Origin: Cymodocea nodosa
Lineage: Eukaryota; Streptophyta; Magnoliopsida; Alismatales; Cymodoceaceae
Length of the DNA: 64,000 nt
Direction of reading: 5' to 3'
Assembly (NCBI GenBank): GCA_036874045.1
Contig: CM072345.1
Span: 14,352,001-14,416,000, forward strand
The notes under the pieces were generated by a model. That model had not been told where the DNA came from, searched no databases, and worked only from the letters and a program-made list of their open reading frames with translations. A program made the translations under genes and the position numbers. Positions within the stretch are counted from its first letter, which is position 1. Every line of letters starts with the position of its first letter. Below are positions 33,864 through 47,759 of this stretch, one piece after another.

Positions 33864-36800
33864 TCATTGGATGTCTGCAGTTTTGCTCACCATGCCCTTG
33901 CCGAAATATTTAGCAATTACTGAAAACCCATCCTTTGAAGTTCTGACTTGCTGGACGAACCGTTCTTGGTCTCTCCCACTAAGCTCCAAGCTTCTTCCCT
34001 TCTCCATGATAGATCTATAGTCTGGTGCACATTGCGGGCACTCTTGCTCATTGTCTCCCAAGCAATGCTGATGAAATGAGTGCATGCACAGAAAATGGAC
34101 AGCAGGAAGATCTAGTGTAAAGCCACAGTTGGCACACTTGCTGATCTGAAAGACTCTTGCATTTGTTCTGAGCTCTTGTATCTCTCTCTTCATCACAGCA
34201 GTCTCTTCCTGAAGATCAAACAATCAAGTCAATGAGGGCTTGGCTTTCTTTTGGAGGGATAAGAAACAGTTTGGTCACACTGCACGCCACCCTCCTAGAT
34301 GAATACTACATTAATCATCAATAAACAAAAAAATCCAAAGAAAAATAGTAAAATAGGAAATAAAAACATAATAATTTGAAAAAACATCAGATTCTATCGT
34401 TATTGCAATTCTATGGAAGGGCATTCTTCATAACATAGTTGCCACTATAAGCATAAGACATTCAGTCCTTTGCTAAGATGCTATATTAGTTTTCTCTTTT
34501 TTTTTGGAAAGTAGATGCTAGATTAGTTAGTTACAATCTAAGACTCCCAGCTTCCCCTTCCACTTTGAGGCCGATTATGTACCAAAAGGTAAAGAGAGGG
34601 GGGTGGGGGATGGAGTCAATAATTGACTCTGAGAACTCTAGGCTACAAACTCATGTACACTCATCCATTATTTTTAAAAAAATCAATAATTTGTCTATAG
34701 TAAACACAACAGACAAACTTTTTAAAGAGAATTCTATAGAACCCATACTTTGTGAGACAAATCAATAACTACCTATTAGAGTATATTAGGATTATCTTAT
34801 GTGTTGGGATTTAATTCTATATTGTTTATCTTGTATCAGTCCTTGTGTAACATATATATAAAGGCTTTTATTTTCGCTAATGACAACAATCTATTTCTAC
34901 ATAATATTAGAGTATAAGTTTTAAAAGTCCAAATTCTAACTACTGCCCTCCTTCCAACCAATAGTAGCCCAGCATATGCCATCAATGTCAAGCCTTCAAG
35001 TTGCAAGCACCCCTCCCAGCCAATGACATCAGGCCACCAGACTCCTCCTCACCGCTACAGATGTCATGCTCCTCGAGCTTCTTCTTAGGTCGCTGAAGTG
35101 GTCTTTTATTATAGTGGTCTCCTCTGATGTCTCCTCCAACAATACTATAGTGGACTTTTATTTTCAACAGAACTTTGAAGATTTTCAAAGATAATGAACT
35201 GAAATATCAACAAAACATCATATTCCAAACACCACAGCTGGCTCACACAACTTTGTTTTTCTTTCATCTAGCATTCCATTTCCATCTATTATCATGATTA
35301 GGGTTCACACATCAGATTATCTTGTTCAACTGAAAAAATGGATGCAGGATAGACATACTTGAAAAACATAAACTTCATGGGGAAAAACTATTATAAACCC
35401 TCAAACATTTAGTACATCATAGATTTTGTAGCAAACAAAAAACAGTGATGAAATCTCGGGATGGTACATCATAGACTTAGTAGCAAACAAACAACAGTGG
35501 TGAACTCCCATGATACTGACCTGGTAGTTCTCGATAGATTTGAGATCACTTTCTATCAACTTAGATTCTTGTTCAAGTTTACGAGCAATGTAATCCTTGA
35601 CCACAGAAAGAGTAAGACAGGGGTTCCTTGAAAGTATTTGTAGAACAACAATTGGAGGCAAAACATCATCTCTCTCAATATAGGTCAATACCTCCTTAAC
35701 TTCTTTGGTGCAATCTTCACCAATTTCACCAAAGTATTTCAGCAAATCACCCCAAAGTGATGGATCACCTCCCTGGGTTGAGTCCCCCAACTTCTTGCAG
35801 CATGCAATTAGACCCTCATGATCATTTGCCCGCATGTAGCATTTGATCACTTCCTTATAAAGCTTCAACTTTTCATATAAAAATGACAATCCTTCTTTAA
35901 ATGCACTCATCTCACAGAGAATGAGAGCAAGATCAACATCATAGTAAGGGTGCCCCATGTCAACTGTCCATGCATTTTTAAGCAAGTTCAATCCTTTTTG
36001 AAATCTCTTATCAAAATCCTTGTCTCCATTTCCAACAGGCAACTTCTTCCTGACTAATGTCATAGACCCATTTGTCACGTCCTTTGACCTGCTTGCTTTA
36101 AAATTTGAATCTAAATTTACAATTTCTTGTGACATTGATGGAAAGCTCAAGTCACTAGACAAGTATAGCTCCAAAAGGATGTTGTTTATTTCCATACGGC
36201 AAGGTGAATCATTCATTTTGAATGTGTACTTCTCTAGAAAATTCATGAGCGACTGAGGACTATGTACAAATATATTAATAAAATCCATAGGGGAAGGTTT
36301 CATAGACAAAGTCAAACCATCTGATAATTTCTTCCTTTCAGATTCTGCATCAGTGCAAAGCCTCATGAGCATTTCTATTGTTCCAGCAGGCTTGTGTTCC
36401 ACAAGAATTTTTCCATATTCTTTCACTGTGAACCCAGCTTGGTTAGATTCCAGTCTTGATATATATTCCAGTGCCTCATCATATCTGCCGAGATCTTCAA
36501 GCAAAATTTTCAGATATAGTTCATGCTTCCCAGCTTTCCTTGCAACATACATTGCATATTCGTGATACCCAGCAGTACGGCAAACTCTTATGACAGTTTC
36601 CACATCGAATTTATGCTCCCCAACACCATCCTCTCCTTTGATGAATTTGTTTAGTTTGTCAACATCTTTCAATTTTGTATAACAATTCAAAACAAGAGTT
36701 GTATGGTCCTTAGATGCCAAACCTCTTTCATGCAATTTTTCCAAATAATTAGTGAGATTGTGGATACGTTGAGCATCTAGAAACTTCTGTATGACATATG

Positions 36801-39800
36801 ATGGTTCAAGATGACCAATTGTGTTGATATATTGTGCCATTGCCTCATCATACTCTTTCTTTCCATATAGATGATCCCCATATTTTCGTAAAACTTCAGC
36901 AGTGGCTGTAGCATCAGCTTGTTGACTTTGCACAAGATTGACTGCAACAGTGTATAAATTCTTCTTGAAGAGCATGTCCAATTTGTTTTCCATATCTTTT
37001 TCTCCAATGCACAAAATCTTCTTGTCACTCATAATAAGAATCGCAATGCCCCATTCACAGAGCATATGTGCAACTTCCCCAACTACTATACTGTATGCAA
37101 TCAATTTATTCTTCAGATCGTAGATATTAAAAGTATTCTTGCTACTTCTCTGGTCTGCAATAACACATAATAAATAACCTCGAAACCAACCAAGAAATTT
37201 CTTGTCACCCTCAAAGGCCCAGCAAGGACCACGTCCATCAACTTCATAGAAATAAACAGCCTCAGGGCGACCAATTATAAGATCCTACATGTTCACCATA
37301 ACAAAAAGCTATATGATCATAACTGAAAACAAAAAGCTTGGAAAGAAGTTTTGATATACGTACCAGGTGATCACTCATTGTAACACCATTGATATCACAA
37401 CCTATATGATCTAGAGTTTGCCTTCCAGGTGGTTGATCCTGCAAACTGAATAGGCTTACTGAAGCAGGAGTGACAGCAAATAGTTGAAGAGATTGCCCAT
37501 CAGCATGGAAACCTAGACCCGTTATTAGAGAAAGAGACTTGTCAGAATCTGTCTCCACCTGTAGTTTGTATCGAGTAATTCTTTCACGTGCAATATCCCC
37601 TCTGATACAGTATATGGAACCACTATCTAAACCTATTACGATGTGCAATATTGGGGGAGCTTCCTCAAGAACTAAAAATGATGTGATCTGCAATAAAACA
37701 AGTATCAATAAGCAAAGATCAGAACGACATCAAAATTATTACTGAAATTGTTGATAACTTTCTGGCATGAAAGAAATGAACATGGAAAACCTTTGCATCA
37801 GGGAACTTGTTGGTGAATATCCTTAGTGTCTGGATACAGACAGGACCTGTCATACTAGAACCCTCTGGCTGAATCTTGTCTAAGTCAAACACTTTCAGAC
37901 ATAAAGGAGACAGCATTGGAGAGGTCTGCTCATCTTCACCGACAGTCACCAAGTAATTTCTTTGCTGATTAGCACAAATAATATAATAAGTTAAAAGCAA
38001 CCACCAACACAACCAAAAATCAGCACAGCTGTTCAGGAAAGAGGTTCTACTGAAACATCTGTGGAGAAGTCTACTCATATCTTAGCCAACAGTCACCAAG
38101 TAATTTCTTTGCTGATTAACACAAAGAACATAATAAGATAAAACATAAAAGCTACCATTAAGTGATTTTAGTTGTTGACTTAACTAAAAGCAGCATAGCT
38201 GTACAAGAAAAAGATTCTACAGCAAGATTGTAATTTTCATGACAATCAACAATTCACAATTTCTACTTTTTTTTTGAGAATTTTTTTTTATATATTACAA
38301 AAACATAAAATTCTCTTTCTTCCATAGGGAGATAAATGGACATAAAATTTTCACAATGAATGGAAAATTTCAGTACAATTTGCAAGTAACCCTTATACAT
38401 GTTACACAGTGCCAGTTTCCCTGTTACAACAATTTTGAAATGAATGTAGTCACTCTGTGGGCAGAAACATTTAAAAATATCATCGCAAAAGTTTTCATGA
38501 ATTGCAACATCATTGTAAATACACCAGTATAATGCTGCAAGAACAAAACTCCTCTATTAATAAACAAGAAAAATGAAACTCTTCTATTAACTATTAAAAA
38601 TATTTATCCATAAAATTTAATGATTTGCAAGTCAACAAAAAATGATATTAGCATTTTCAAGTGTGTGCTACCAATCATACGATACTAAACTACAAGAGCA
38701 TGATAAAATGGAACATCTTATTGAAATAAAGAAAATTTCAAATTGTTTTGACAAAAGATACATTATGAATGAAAATGAATTGACCATGTTCCATTTCAAT
38801 TTCAAACTAAAAGGGGAATGTTGTGAAAACAGAAAGAAAAACAAGACATCTACAAAAGAGCAAGTATAAGTGGCAATAAAAATGCACCTGCCATTTTTAT
38901 TAGAAAGTTCTATTAAGTATCAATGTGAATGGTAATACGAACCACCCATGCTAGTGCTCCATGGTAAAATAAACCATAGCACGTTCAAGCTACAGATAAA
39001 AATGCTGAACACTGAGAATTAGGCAAATAAAAGCCCTCCCTTTACTTCTCTGTCTTTTTTCTAATAATGGTAAGAAAATTATATTAAAAATTTAAACACT
39101 AGTTGTGGATCCACTTCTCTGTTCTTCCTCTACGATTTATCTTGGAAAGTTGATGCAAACTGATGATGTATGATTCTGATCTGGATTATGTTATCATCAC
39201 GTTTAATTATTAGTGGTCCATTGGTAGTCACGTTGTGTGTGAGTCTTTCATTGTGACTGCTTTTCTCTTCCTAGTCTTTAGGGTAATCGTGTAGGAATGC
39301 ATGGATTACGTGAGAATTTGGGACGGTTGCTCTTATCTCTTGGGCATACGTACTGTAATTCGTTTTTGACTGAATTGAGATTTCCAGTTTGCCTTCGTGT
39401 GTCACCCGTTCTCCTCTCCTCTCCTCTTCTTCTTGCATACACCCATTACATTCTCTACTTCAACACAAACCTAACATATTTCGAGCGCAGACTCTTCTCA
39501 GAATTAAGGTTTGGTTCGACACAGAAGTGCAAATAGCTCCTAGGTGAGTTCAGTACATTTTCCAATTCTAGTTCATCACAACATTGGGGATGCGAAACCG
39601 TTTGGTAAAGCCAAAGAACGTACCTTGAGCTGCTGGACGAAGAGGACCGATGTGGCGTGGGCCTGGAAGGCACAGGCGAGCTTGAATCCACGGTCGAGTA
39701 GCCCGACCTTCCCGTCGTCGCACCCGAAGGCAATCTTCCCGCGCCCACTGGAGCAGCAATTGATCCCGCCTTCGATCTCCGCTGGGATCGAGTACTTCCC

Positions 39801-39848
39801 GGCGGACCATTTCTCCTCGAAGAACTCGAATTTCCGCCACCGGTACAT
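33864..39848 (-). CDS. Vacuolar protein sorting-associated protein 11 (VPS11)
   Basis: Core subunit of the HOPS and CORVET tethering complexes for fusion at the vacuole and late endosome (family knowledge). Five phase-0 exons are 39624-39848, 37791-37964, 37364-37687, 35521-37284 and 33864-34208, giving 943 residues, close to Arabidopsis VPS11. The N-terminal part (about 1-340) is the beta-propeller ([39 protein letters not shown]). The middle is the alpha-solenoid with clathrin-heavy-chain-type repeats (about 390-560, [39 protein letters not shown]). A coiled coil precedes the C-terminal RING-H2 finger at residues 854-889 ([17 protein letters not shown]), and all eight ligand residues are visible. 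The protein ends [14 protein letters not shown]. Intron 1 carries a duplicated copy of the start of exon 2; intron 4 carries a copia LTR. No TATA box was found. Confidence 0.95.
34774..34930 (+). mobile_element. Ty1/copia LTR end with degenerate primer-binding site
   Basis: An AT-rich block typical of a copia LTR runs from tattagagtatattagg through a promoter-like catatatataaaggctttt to ctatttctaca. It is followed by taatattagagt, which differs at four positions from the copia primer-binding consensus tggtatcagagc. It lies in VPS11 intron 4, antisense to the gene. Internal sequence downstream is not recognisable as coding, so this is a fragment. Confidence 0.5.
35413..35514. repeat. 52-bp tandem duplication in VPS11 intron 4
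   Basis: Two copies (from 35413 and 35465) share tacatcatagattttgtagcaaac with small changes, and caacagtg. The block lies just downstream of the exon 4 splice donor (35519-35520). Confidence 0.75.
37917..38222. repeat. 145-bp tandem duplication including start of VPS11 exon 2
   Basis: The true copy (37917-38054) contains the exon 2 acceptor and first codons. The second copy (about 38062-38222, in intron 1) repeats agtcaccaagtaatttcttt and gctgatta, and then cagctgt/tagctgt and gattctac. The duplicate therefore has its own AATCAG acceptor (exon start would be 38111) and reads QRNYLVTVG followed by a stop. Confidence 0.8.
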
Positions 39849-39859
39849 CTCCTCTTGGG

Positions 39860-42800
39860 AAAGGGAGATCGGAGGAGTTGGGAATTTCCCTCCCGAACCC
39901 AGAAACAAAGAAGAAGAAGAAAACGGTAGTGATGTTCGCTTTTTCTTCGACAAGAAGACCTCCACCTTGGGGATTCTTATACTCGAATTTAGCGGATAAC
40001 CTACTTCCGTTTGGAATCGCCGGAACGGTGCAGTGGAACACAAACGATTCGTCGCGGTTCACCGGATTATTACGATATTACAGTATTTTTTATTTCATTT
40101 CCTTAATTGTGAAAATTTAGGAAAATAATTTTGATGTTCGGACGAAAAAATCTTCGAGTACAAAACATTATATTACATATTTTATTGATTAATATCAATT
40201 ATAACAAATAAATTTTGTATTTAATAAAATTATAATGTTATAATAGTTATCGCATATACATAACCATATTAAATAATACAATAAAAGTTGGAGTTATTTT
40301 ATATATTAAATATGAAAAACTAGCTTAGATCAAGAATGAATATTTACTTAATTTAAGTATTTTTATTTACTATACATTTATAATTATTTAATATTGAAAT
40401 CCACACAATCACTTCTATGCTTCGACATATGAATATTAAAATCCATACAGTTTGTAAGCTTAATTTTTAGATAAGAATTAGAAATGAAATTCATCTTAGA
40501 ATTCAATACAGTCTAGATTATACTAAAAATAAACCAAACATATATTTATATTTTATTTAAAAAATAAATTATTAAATAGCGATAGGTTCTACATAAATAA
40601 TTTTTAGGCGACTACAAAAAAAATTTCCAGAGCATGTAAGATTCTTACTTTTTTCTGAGGACGCTAGTAGAGCCAGGAGAATTCTCTAAGGGAAGCCTAG
40701 CAAAATACAGATTCAATGAGAACAAAATCGATAATTTTTTACTTTTTTTTCGAGTTCATTGGATATTTTAAATTTATGTCGTTAATATATGATTCTTAAA
40801 ACAGCTCTTAGATTATAATTCATGAACTGAGAAAATCCATTATCTCCACAATCAACATCTTAAACCATGTTTCTTGCTACTGCACCGCAACCGATTCGTG
40901 GAGGTTATGGGGGACACATCTCTTTGAGTGTACACTTGCGTTTGTGTATGTGTGCACGCGTGATTACGTTTGCGGGACGTTTTCCCCGGAGAAAAAACGC
41001 GACGTTTTCAACTAACGCCGTGGGTGGTGTGCAATCACGTTCACGTCGACCAAATATATACCTTTGACGATCGTAGCCTTTAAAAGGAACGTTTTCCACG
41101 TCGCAGGTGGTTGCCAATCCCAAATCATGTTTAAAGTCAATTGGCACAAAGGCAATAAGTTGTCGACTTGAAATAATTTAAAACCAATTTCACATTAGCT
41201 TAAAATGTTATTCGCACAGTCGTTGAAAATTGCGTGAATCACATGTTGAGTACGACACATCCGCCTTGGAGGAAACGTTCATAAATCCATCATCCGGCAA
41301 AAATTAATGTAGTCATATATTTAGAACAAAGGCCCCTAAACAACAGCTCGTTGCTAAATGACAAGGGAGTGCCGATAAACGGTACATAAAAACTCACCGA
41401 TCAAAAGTACCAATTGAGCTTCGTTGTTTGTAGACTAAAATTACACCCTAAACCCTATACAGACATTATGAGATTTTCTACTCAAATCTAAAATAAAATT
41501 ACTGAATATGAAATTTCCAAAAAAACTCCTACAAGCCTCACAGTACAACCAACACAATTGCAGTAGGGGCAATGGAAAAGACCAATGAACTCGAGAAAAG
41601 GTCAATCTTTTATCAAGGCAAAGGCCACAAATACTGAAGGTTAGGGAAGAAAGTGTTACAACCGCTTCAAAGGGCATGTCAAGGCATAACAGACGGCTGT
41701 AACGTAACAAAATAGAAAAATTTTCACCGACAGGCTCCTTGGGAAACCGGCTGTAGAATGTGTTCCATGCCAGCAGCCAATGACACAAGGAAAACCAACC
41801 ATGAACCAAAAAATATATATCAATTTAGAGCAAAATATATCTGCATACGCCTAGCCAGTTTTATGTAAGCAAAAATGCCAGTTTCATGTAACCAGATACA
41901 CTACAGGAACTCCCAACATTTGAATCATCGGAGTACAACTTCTAAATCAACCAGATTAATGGTAACACAAAAATGGTGATGTAATCTTCACCCTGACACA
42001 GCCACCGTCTAACACCGGCATTCATGACATTAAATCTCACCTCAGCACACCGACGCAAAAGGAATATTTGAAATCTACGGTGAGCCTTCCATCGAACGGA
42101 TCAATCATAGGCCTTGGCCACATAATAGAACACTGTATTTACATCACCAATTTTTTTGTTGCATTGTAATATGTACTTTGTCTATGGTGTTTCCATTATT
42201 TAAATTCCATCATGATTGTATTTTTAAATTTTTTGCTTCTAATTTACATTTCCAATATTATCGAGAATACTGAAGTATTATGTAAAATACCCGGCCTACC
42301 ATGAGAATAGTGCACCGTAGGTGCAACCGTGCCCAAGTTCTGAAGCAACTATATAAAAAACTAGCCATCTTATGAAATACCCATAGATAACTTACTCAAA
42401 TTTTTGCGTCACCATGATAAAAGGAAAATCATGAAAAACTGTCACTAACCAAAAGGGGAATAAGGATAAAAACAAGGCATTAGATAACTAGCCTGAATGA
42501 ACAGATGAAAAAGAAGCACATCTGTTTCCAAAGATGAATAAAACAGACGATGATGGAACAGTGAAAAAAGGTAACATAAGCATTAGAACATTAGATACTA
42601 CCTTCATGGTGAACATGGTATAAAACTGCTTTCAGAAAAAGATAGGAACGCTCCTTATTAACTATTAATCAATGACAAACGAGCATTTCACCTCTCCCTT
42701 GAGGCTGTCAAAAATCAAGACTAGAAGGCATACATAACAACCCACCATGACCAATGGTACTTGACATTTTACCATGCCAATAGAAGGAAGATCTAAGAAT

Positions 42801-43060
42801 TAAAGGAGGGATTATAATTGAGCAGCATGCTAAAGCTATCGAAATACATGGAAACTGTTTGATAAGACAAAATGTAACAGAACAGAGTCTTTGTCAATCT
42901 ACTGATTCTAAAATACTTAAGAGTCAGTGCTAGAATAACACTTCATCTTCAAGCAAGCATGAAAGCTACCACTATAAGTACCGTGTTCACATCCAGAATA
43001 GAGTGCAAAGTGGTGTAAACACCCTTTCATCATTGCTCATAGCAACAGAATTACAGAAAC
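39860..43060. other. Intergenic, VPS11 upstream and FRIGIDA-like 3' side
   Basis: Contains the VPS11 5' region (to about 40080) and AT-rich spacer. A CpG-rich patch lies at about 40890-41110. Short frames at 40867-41147 and 41441-41809 show no family features. The right end should include the 3' UTR of the FRIGIDA-like gene. Confidence 0.5.
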
Positions 43061-43069
43061 GGATTTCAA

Positions 43070-46000
43070 CTATGGTAGTTGGGGATGACTGTATTGAGGA
43101 GGAAGACCAGATGGCAGGTTATATCCGCCATAAGCAGCTGCTCTATTCTCATAAGCAGCTGCGACATTATCATATGCAGCAGTCCTATTGTCATATGAAA
43201 CTGGCCTTGTATCATAACCACCTGCCCTTGTATCATATGTGACTGATCTACTATCAAAGGCACCTGGTCTATCATATAAAACAGACCCAGGATGAGAGTC
43301 TGGATAAAGGTAGGATTTAGATGGACTTCTGTTTGCTACAGGAGGTCCAACATAACTTGAAGCTCCTTGATCATATAAAGATCCTGCACCAGCAAGACCA
43401 TATTGACCAATGGAACTTAAGTAAGAAGCTCGATCAGCCAAGCCTAGCTGGGGTTGAGTCTGTGACAACGGACCAAGAGGGTAAGCAGCAGCAAGTGCTG
43501 CTGCTGTGCTGGTTTCAGGACGAGCCCGCTTCTGCACATGCAGCTGCTGACTTTTTGTATTGGGGATAGAAGCAGTTGTCGCAGCTCGCTTCTTCTCCAC
43601 CTTCGTTTGCTCCAATCTGGAAATTTGTTTCTTAAGATCCTCAGTGGAGTACTCAGACTCAAGCTTGTATTCTTCTATGGCTTTGATAACCGCTTTATAA
43701 GCGGCAATCTCTTTAGCAGTAGCCTCATTCTGTGGAATATATTAATTTGCAATATAAGTGTAATAGGCACATCCAAACATGGAGGTGCATAAGTAAAAGT
43801 TGAGTGCATACCCTTGATTGTGTTGAGTTGTTGCCCTTTTTACGGACTTCTTGAGCAGCATTCTTAGATTCCTTAAGGTATTCCTTTAAAAGAGGAACTG
43901 GGGGGAACTTATCCACCAGATCAAAGGCATAAGCAAATTTAACAGCATCAAGATGCTTTCCCTTGTTGTTCAATTTCCCAATCAAATCTGCCACAAGCAA
44001 AAGATGCTTGCAATTTATCACATACTAAAAAGTAAAATACAAAAAGGGGCCCAAAGGGATAATAATCTGACAAGCCATAACAAGCAATTTAGCAATACGC
44101 AGGATGAACTATTTTCCATGACAACTCAATGAACTAATGCAGAGTGCACTGTCAATGCACGCTTGTAAGGATTATAATTTAATTTTTAACAATATGGTGC
44201 ACCCTGAAGGCTCGTGATTAGAGACAGCAAATGCACTAACAGAATCAGGGGGAAAAGGTCATTACAACAAGACAGAAAAAATTCATGAACAAAGCGCATG
44301 AATTTACACCACCTTCCACATGTAAGCCACAACATAAAGGGGGAAAAAGGGTGAAGCAGGAACCAATGTGCAACAGGAACTCAGATAATATTGTACAATA
44401 TACATAATACACCAAGAAAACAATCAAGGAAACAACTTGTAAAAACAACATTGACAAGTAAATATTAGGAATAGCAAGCTTTTGGAAATCAAATATGAAC
44501 ACAAAGGATCGATTTAATAAACATGATACTGATTACAAATATAATCAATCAGTAATGTAAAATGGCATCCGAAGTATGAGTTCTGTTATTGATCCATGAA
44601 AAAAGGCCACTGTAGCAGCACATGGAAGAACATGATTCTGTTATTTTCCCTTCTCAACTGCAAAACTGCTCATTTGGCTTGAATGCAATAGGAAATGCAA
44701 AGGCGTACATTAAATTATAAGTTATGACGTAGAAGCCAATAGATGATAAAAATATCAACTCATGACTTTACAGCTTTTCGGCTGTGGGATTTAACACATA
44801 TGCCATAAGATCAAAATGACTTAAAGACAAAGTCAAATAGAAGCATCACACAAAAAGCTACTCACATTGAGAAAGGAAAACATTAAAGAAAGGGATTCAG
44901 AATAAATTTTTGGCCTTGAAAACATTACACGAACATGGGAAATATCTAAATATTGATCTGATCCTGAGGTTTTATGATAAATAATAGTACAAATCAAGAC
45001 TTAGGGAGTTAAAAGATTTAAAATTAGATGATAGAAACAACCAAGTGCTGTAAAGTAAAATAGGAATGAAATAAGAAATAATCTAATTATTTAAAAAACA
45101 TATAAAATATGAGAGAATTAAGATAAAATTAACTTTGAAACCTCCGATCTAATCTAACCTCATATAAAAGTTGCAATTGTTTCAAGATTTTTCATTTTCC
45201 CATTTTATCTTTGAGTGGTTTAACTGTTTTGCCCTCAACTATTATATGATATTACATCATCAGTGCCCACAAACTCTTTTCTTCTACTTTTTCCCATGTT
45301 ACTTTTATGGATAGTGTTAGTTACCATAGTTAAGTAAAAGACAAGGTATAATTCTACCTCCCCAAACCCTTTTATTCTTTCATTTTTTCCCAAAAATAAT
45401 ATATTAATACATATCTTCACATTTCATATTCCATTAAATATATACCAGCATATCATATATGCATCATTAAAAAAATTTTAAACTTCGTATACCATAAAAC
45501 ACAACATAAATATCTGTGTTTTACACACCCATTTGCTAGTTTATTAAGTGCCTGCTTAGAACAGACCCATTTGCTAGCTCTACGAAGTAAAGATTTGTAT
45601 AGCCAACAGGAATGATAATCAACAAGGGATTACCACATGCACAATTCCTTGACCCATGAGCTTAAAAAAATGCAGATCAATCATATGACGCTCTTAGCAC
45701 ACAACTTGGCATATTAAGAAGGAACACCACAGAAAGAACATGAAATTTGTTAAAAACGGATCTAAATAAATCCATATGCAACTACACCCACTTATCACTC
45801 TTTATAAAGATAAATCCTTCTATTGTGCCTCTTCCAATCATACTACTTCTGAATTAGTAGGCTAAGATCTGTGTTTTTCTAGGACAACAGCCTGTTATCG
45901 ATCAAAAAGTATTTATCTGTGAACAGTTTAACCTTTCCATTTCTTTAAAATGCAATACACATTATGCAACTGCCAGTGTACTAAAAGAATAAAATGATTT

Positions 46001-47556
46001 TTACTATTGCAAATGCCTGTCTACTAGTTGCCATTGTTCATATGTAAGTTCATTTGCTTCACATCTTCAACCTTAGGATGCACGCTGCAATGCTTGCCTA
46101 TAATAAGAACGTGCTTAATCCAAACCATTGAATATTATATCAGTTATGGTCTGTTACTAAAAGATTCTATAATCCAACTTCACTCTTTTGAAAAAGGTGT
46201 CACAACCATCACAATTACAATTTTCATTGTATTACAAGAAATTACTTCAATCCACATCCATCTTGCATCTCAAGCCAGTTAATCTAATGCTCTTTTTCCT
46301 CCAGGCCTTTTTCTACTATTTGAAGCAAAATGACTTCATCAAAACATACTCAAACTGCCGGGTTTATGTAATCTGATCGTAAAAGAATATTTCATGTTTT
46401 TATTTCCCATGTTGACTAACCACAAATGTGTCTACTATTTTGAATAAAATTTACTATGAAAGTCAGGTTTACTTTAAATGTAATCTGTGGTTTTTTTTTG
46501 TTGATTGATTCTTCATCAATTTCATGTACTTCTGTTCCATTATAATGATTTAGGTTTTGAATCACGACAGTGAATTCAAATACAAACAAGGTACAAACTA
46601 TAACTGATCAATAATCAGAAAAACAAATTACGCTGCAATCAAAACAAGCATGAAAAAGTAATACATAAAAAATTAAAACGGAAAAAGAAACCACACGAAT
46701 TGCCACCACCATTGTGATAACCGAACCATAATAACGCCAAAGGTTCAACAATACACGCAAACTTACCAGGAATCTTATCGTCAATACCCAGAACCTTGCA
46801 GACATCTATAGTCGGCTTCCTCCTTGCAACTGGAATGATAACATCCAAAATTTCATCAATATCAAACTCCGAGGACAACCCAAACGTCGCCAGGAGCTGC
46901 AAAAACGCCCACGCTTCGACTGAATTCTCCGCAACATCTGACATCTTTCCTTTCCACTCGATGGCAATATTCTTTGCGCTCTCCTTCACATCCTGGGGAA
47001 TCTCTAGCGAAATCGAATGGAGCCTCTCCAGCAGGAGGATACAAGTCCTCCTTTTTGCGTGGAGTTCCCCATCCTTAGGGTTAACAGTGCCACCCTTGCT
47101 TTTCAAAGGGTAGAAACCATCCATGGCATCCAATATCAGCCTAGCCGGGTCAGGCGCCAACCTCAACGCTGGAGAGATCTCTCTCCTTAAATTCGCAAGA
47201 TCCTTGCGGTTCTCGTTAACAAAAGCCCTCAAACCCTTCCCGTCCATCCTAAGACACAACTCCTTAAGTTCTGACCGAGGCTCCACCTCGGTCTCGGTTT
47301 CGCCAGGCTGAATATCGGCAGGCAAGGTATCGGGAGCAGACTTCAACAGGGACTTCTCTTTGGACTCGAGATCCTTGAAGCGGAGCTCGATGGAGTTGAT
47401 TATGGAAGCAAGGTGGGACTCGAGGTCGTCCCATTGTAGGGTAAAGGAGGAGAGGGAGGAGGAGAGTGAGCGAAGCTCATCATAAGCCTTCTTGAGGCTC
47501 TCCTTCTTCGCTGGGATCGCTTTGATGGCATCCGAGATGGATTTCGTCGAAACCAT
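43070..47556 (-). CDS. FRIGIDA-like protein
   Basis: Member of the plant-specific Frigida superfamily. The founding member promotes FLC expression and delays flowering in Arabidopsis; most FRIGIDA-like members have broader or unknown nuclear roles. Exons are 46767-47556, 43812-43987 (acceptor GTGGCAG) and 43070-43729 (acceptor CCACAG), giving 541 residues. A coiled-coil N-terminus (about 1-80, KKAYDELRSLSSSLSSFT, RFKDLESKEKSLL) precedes the Frigida domain at about 95-330 (LCLRMDGKGLRAFVNENRKD, DPARLILDAMDGFYPL, LLERLHSISLEIP, LIGKLNNKGKHLDAVKFAY). A second coiled coil (about 335-375) leads to a low-complexity tail with a YDxRxxxYD-like repeat at about 475-525. Residue numbers are approximate. 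Which FRL subgroup it belongs to is not resolved. Intron 1 is 2.8 kb with no recognised element. Confidence 0.92.
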
Positions 47557-47732
47557 TGCGGTGCCTGAAATCTTGGATTCAGAGGAATCGAGGCGAACTT
47601 CAGCGCAAAAAACCCTAGAAACAAGACGAGGAGCAGAAAATACGAGGAGGCTCGAGAAACAAACCCTAGGTAGCGCGATCTAAACCTTCCCCTGACGCGA
47701 ACACACGAAGGAGCGAGGAAGGCAGCTGGGGC

Positions 47733-47740
47733 TATTTATA
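47733..47740 (-). promoter_or_regulatory. TATA box of the FRIGIDA-like gene
   Basis: Minus strand reads TATAAATA, about 177 bp upstream of the ATG at 47556. Confidence 0.65.
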
Positions 47741-47759
47741 GCACCGTCGTGGCTTTTGA

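Noticed and set aside
35401..35520. Continuation of the VPS11 exon 4 frame past position 35521
   Set aside because: It reads through the splice donor into a 52-bp tandem repeat; homologues continue with the RING exon instead.
41441..41809. 122-codon minus-strand frame
   Set aside because: No recognisable domain, no promoter or splice context; composition like spacer.
43003..43242. Plus-strand open frame over the FRIGIDA-like last exon
   Set aside because: Antisense shadow of the repetitive Tyr-Asp tail.
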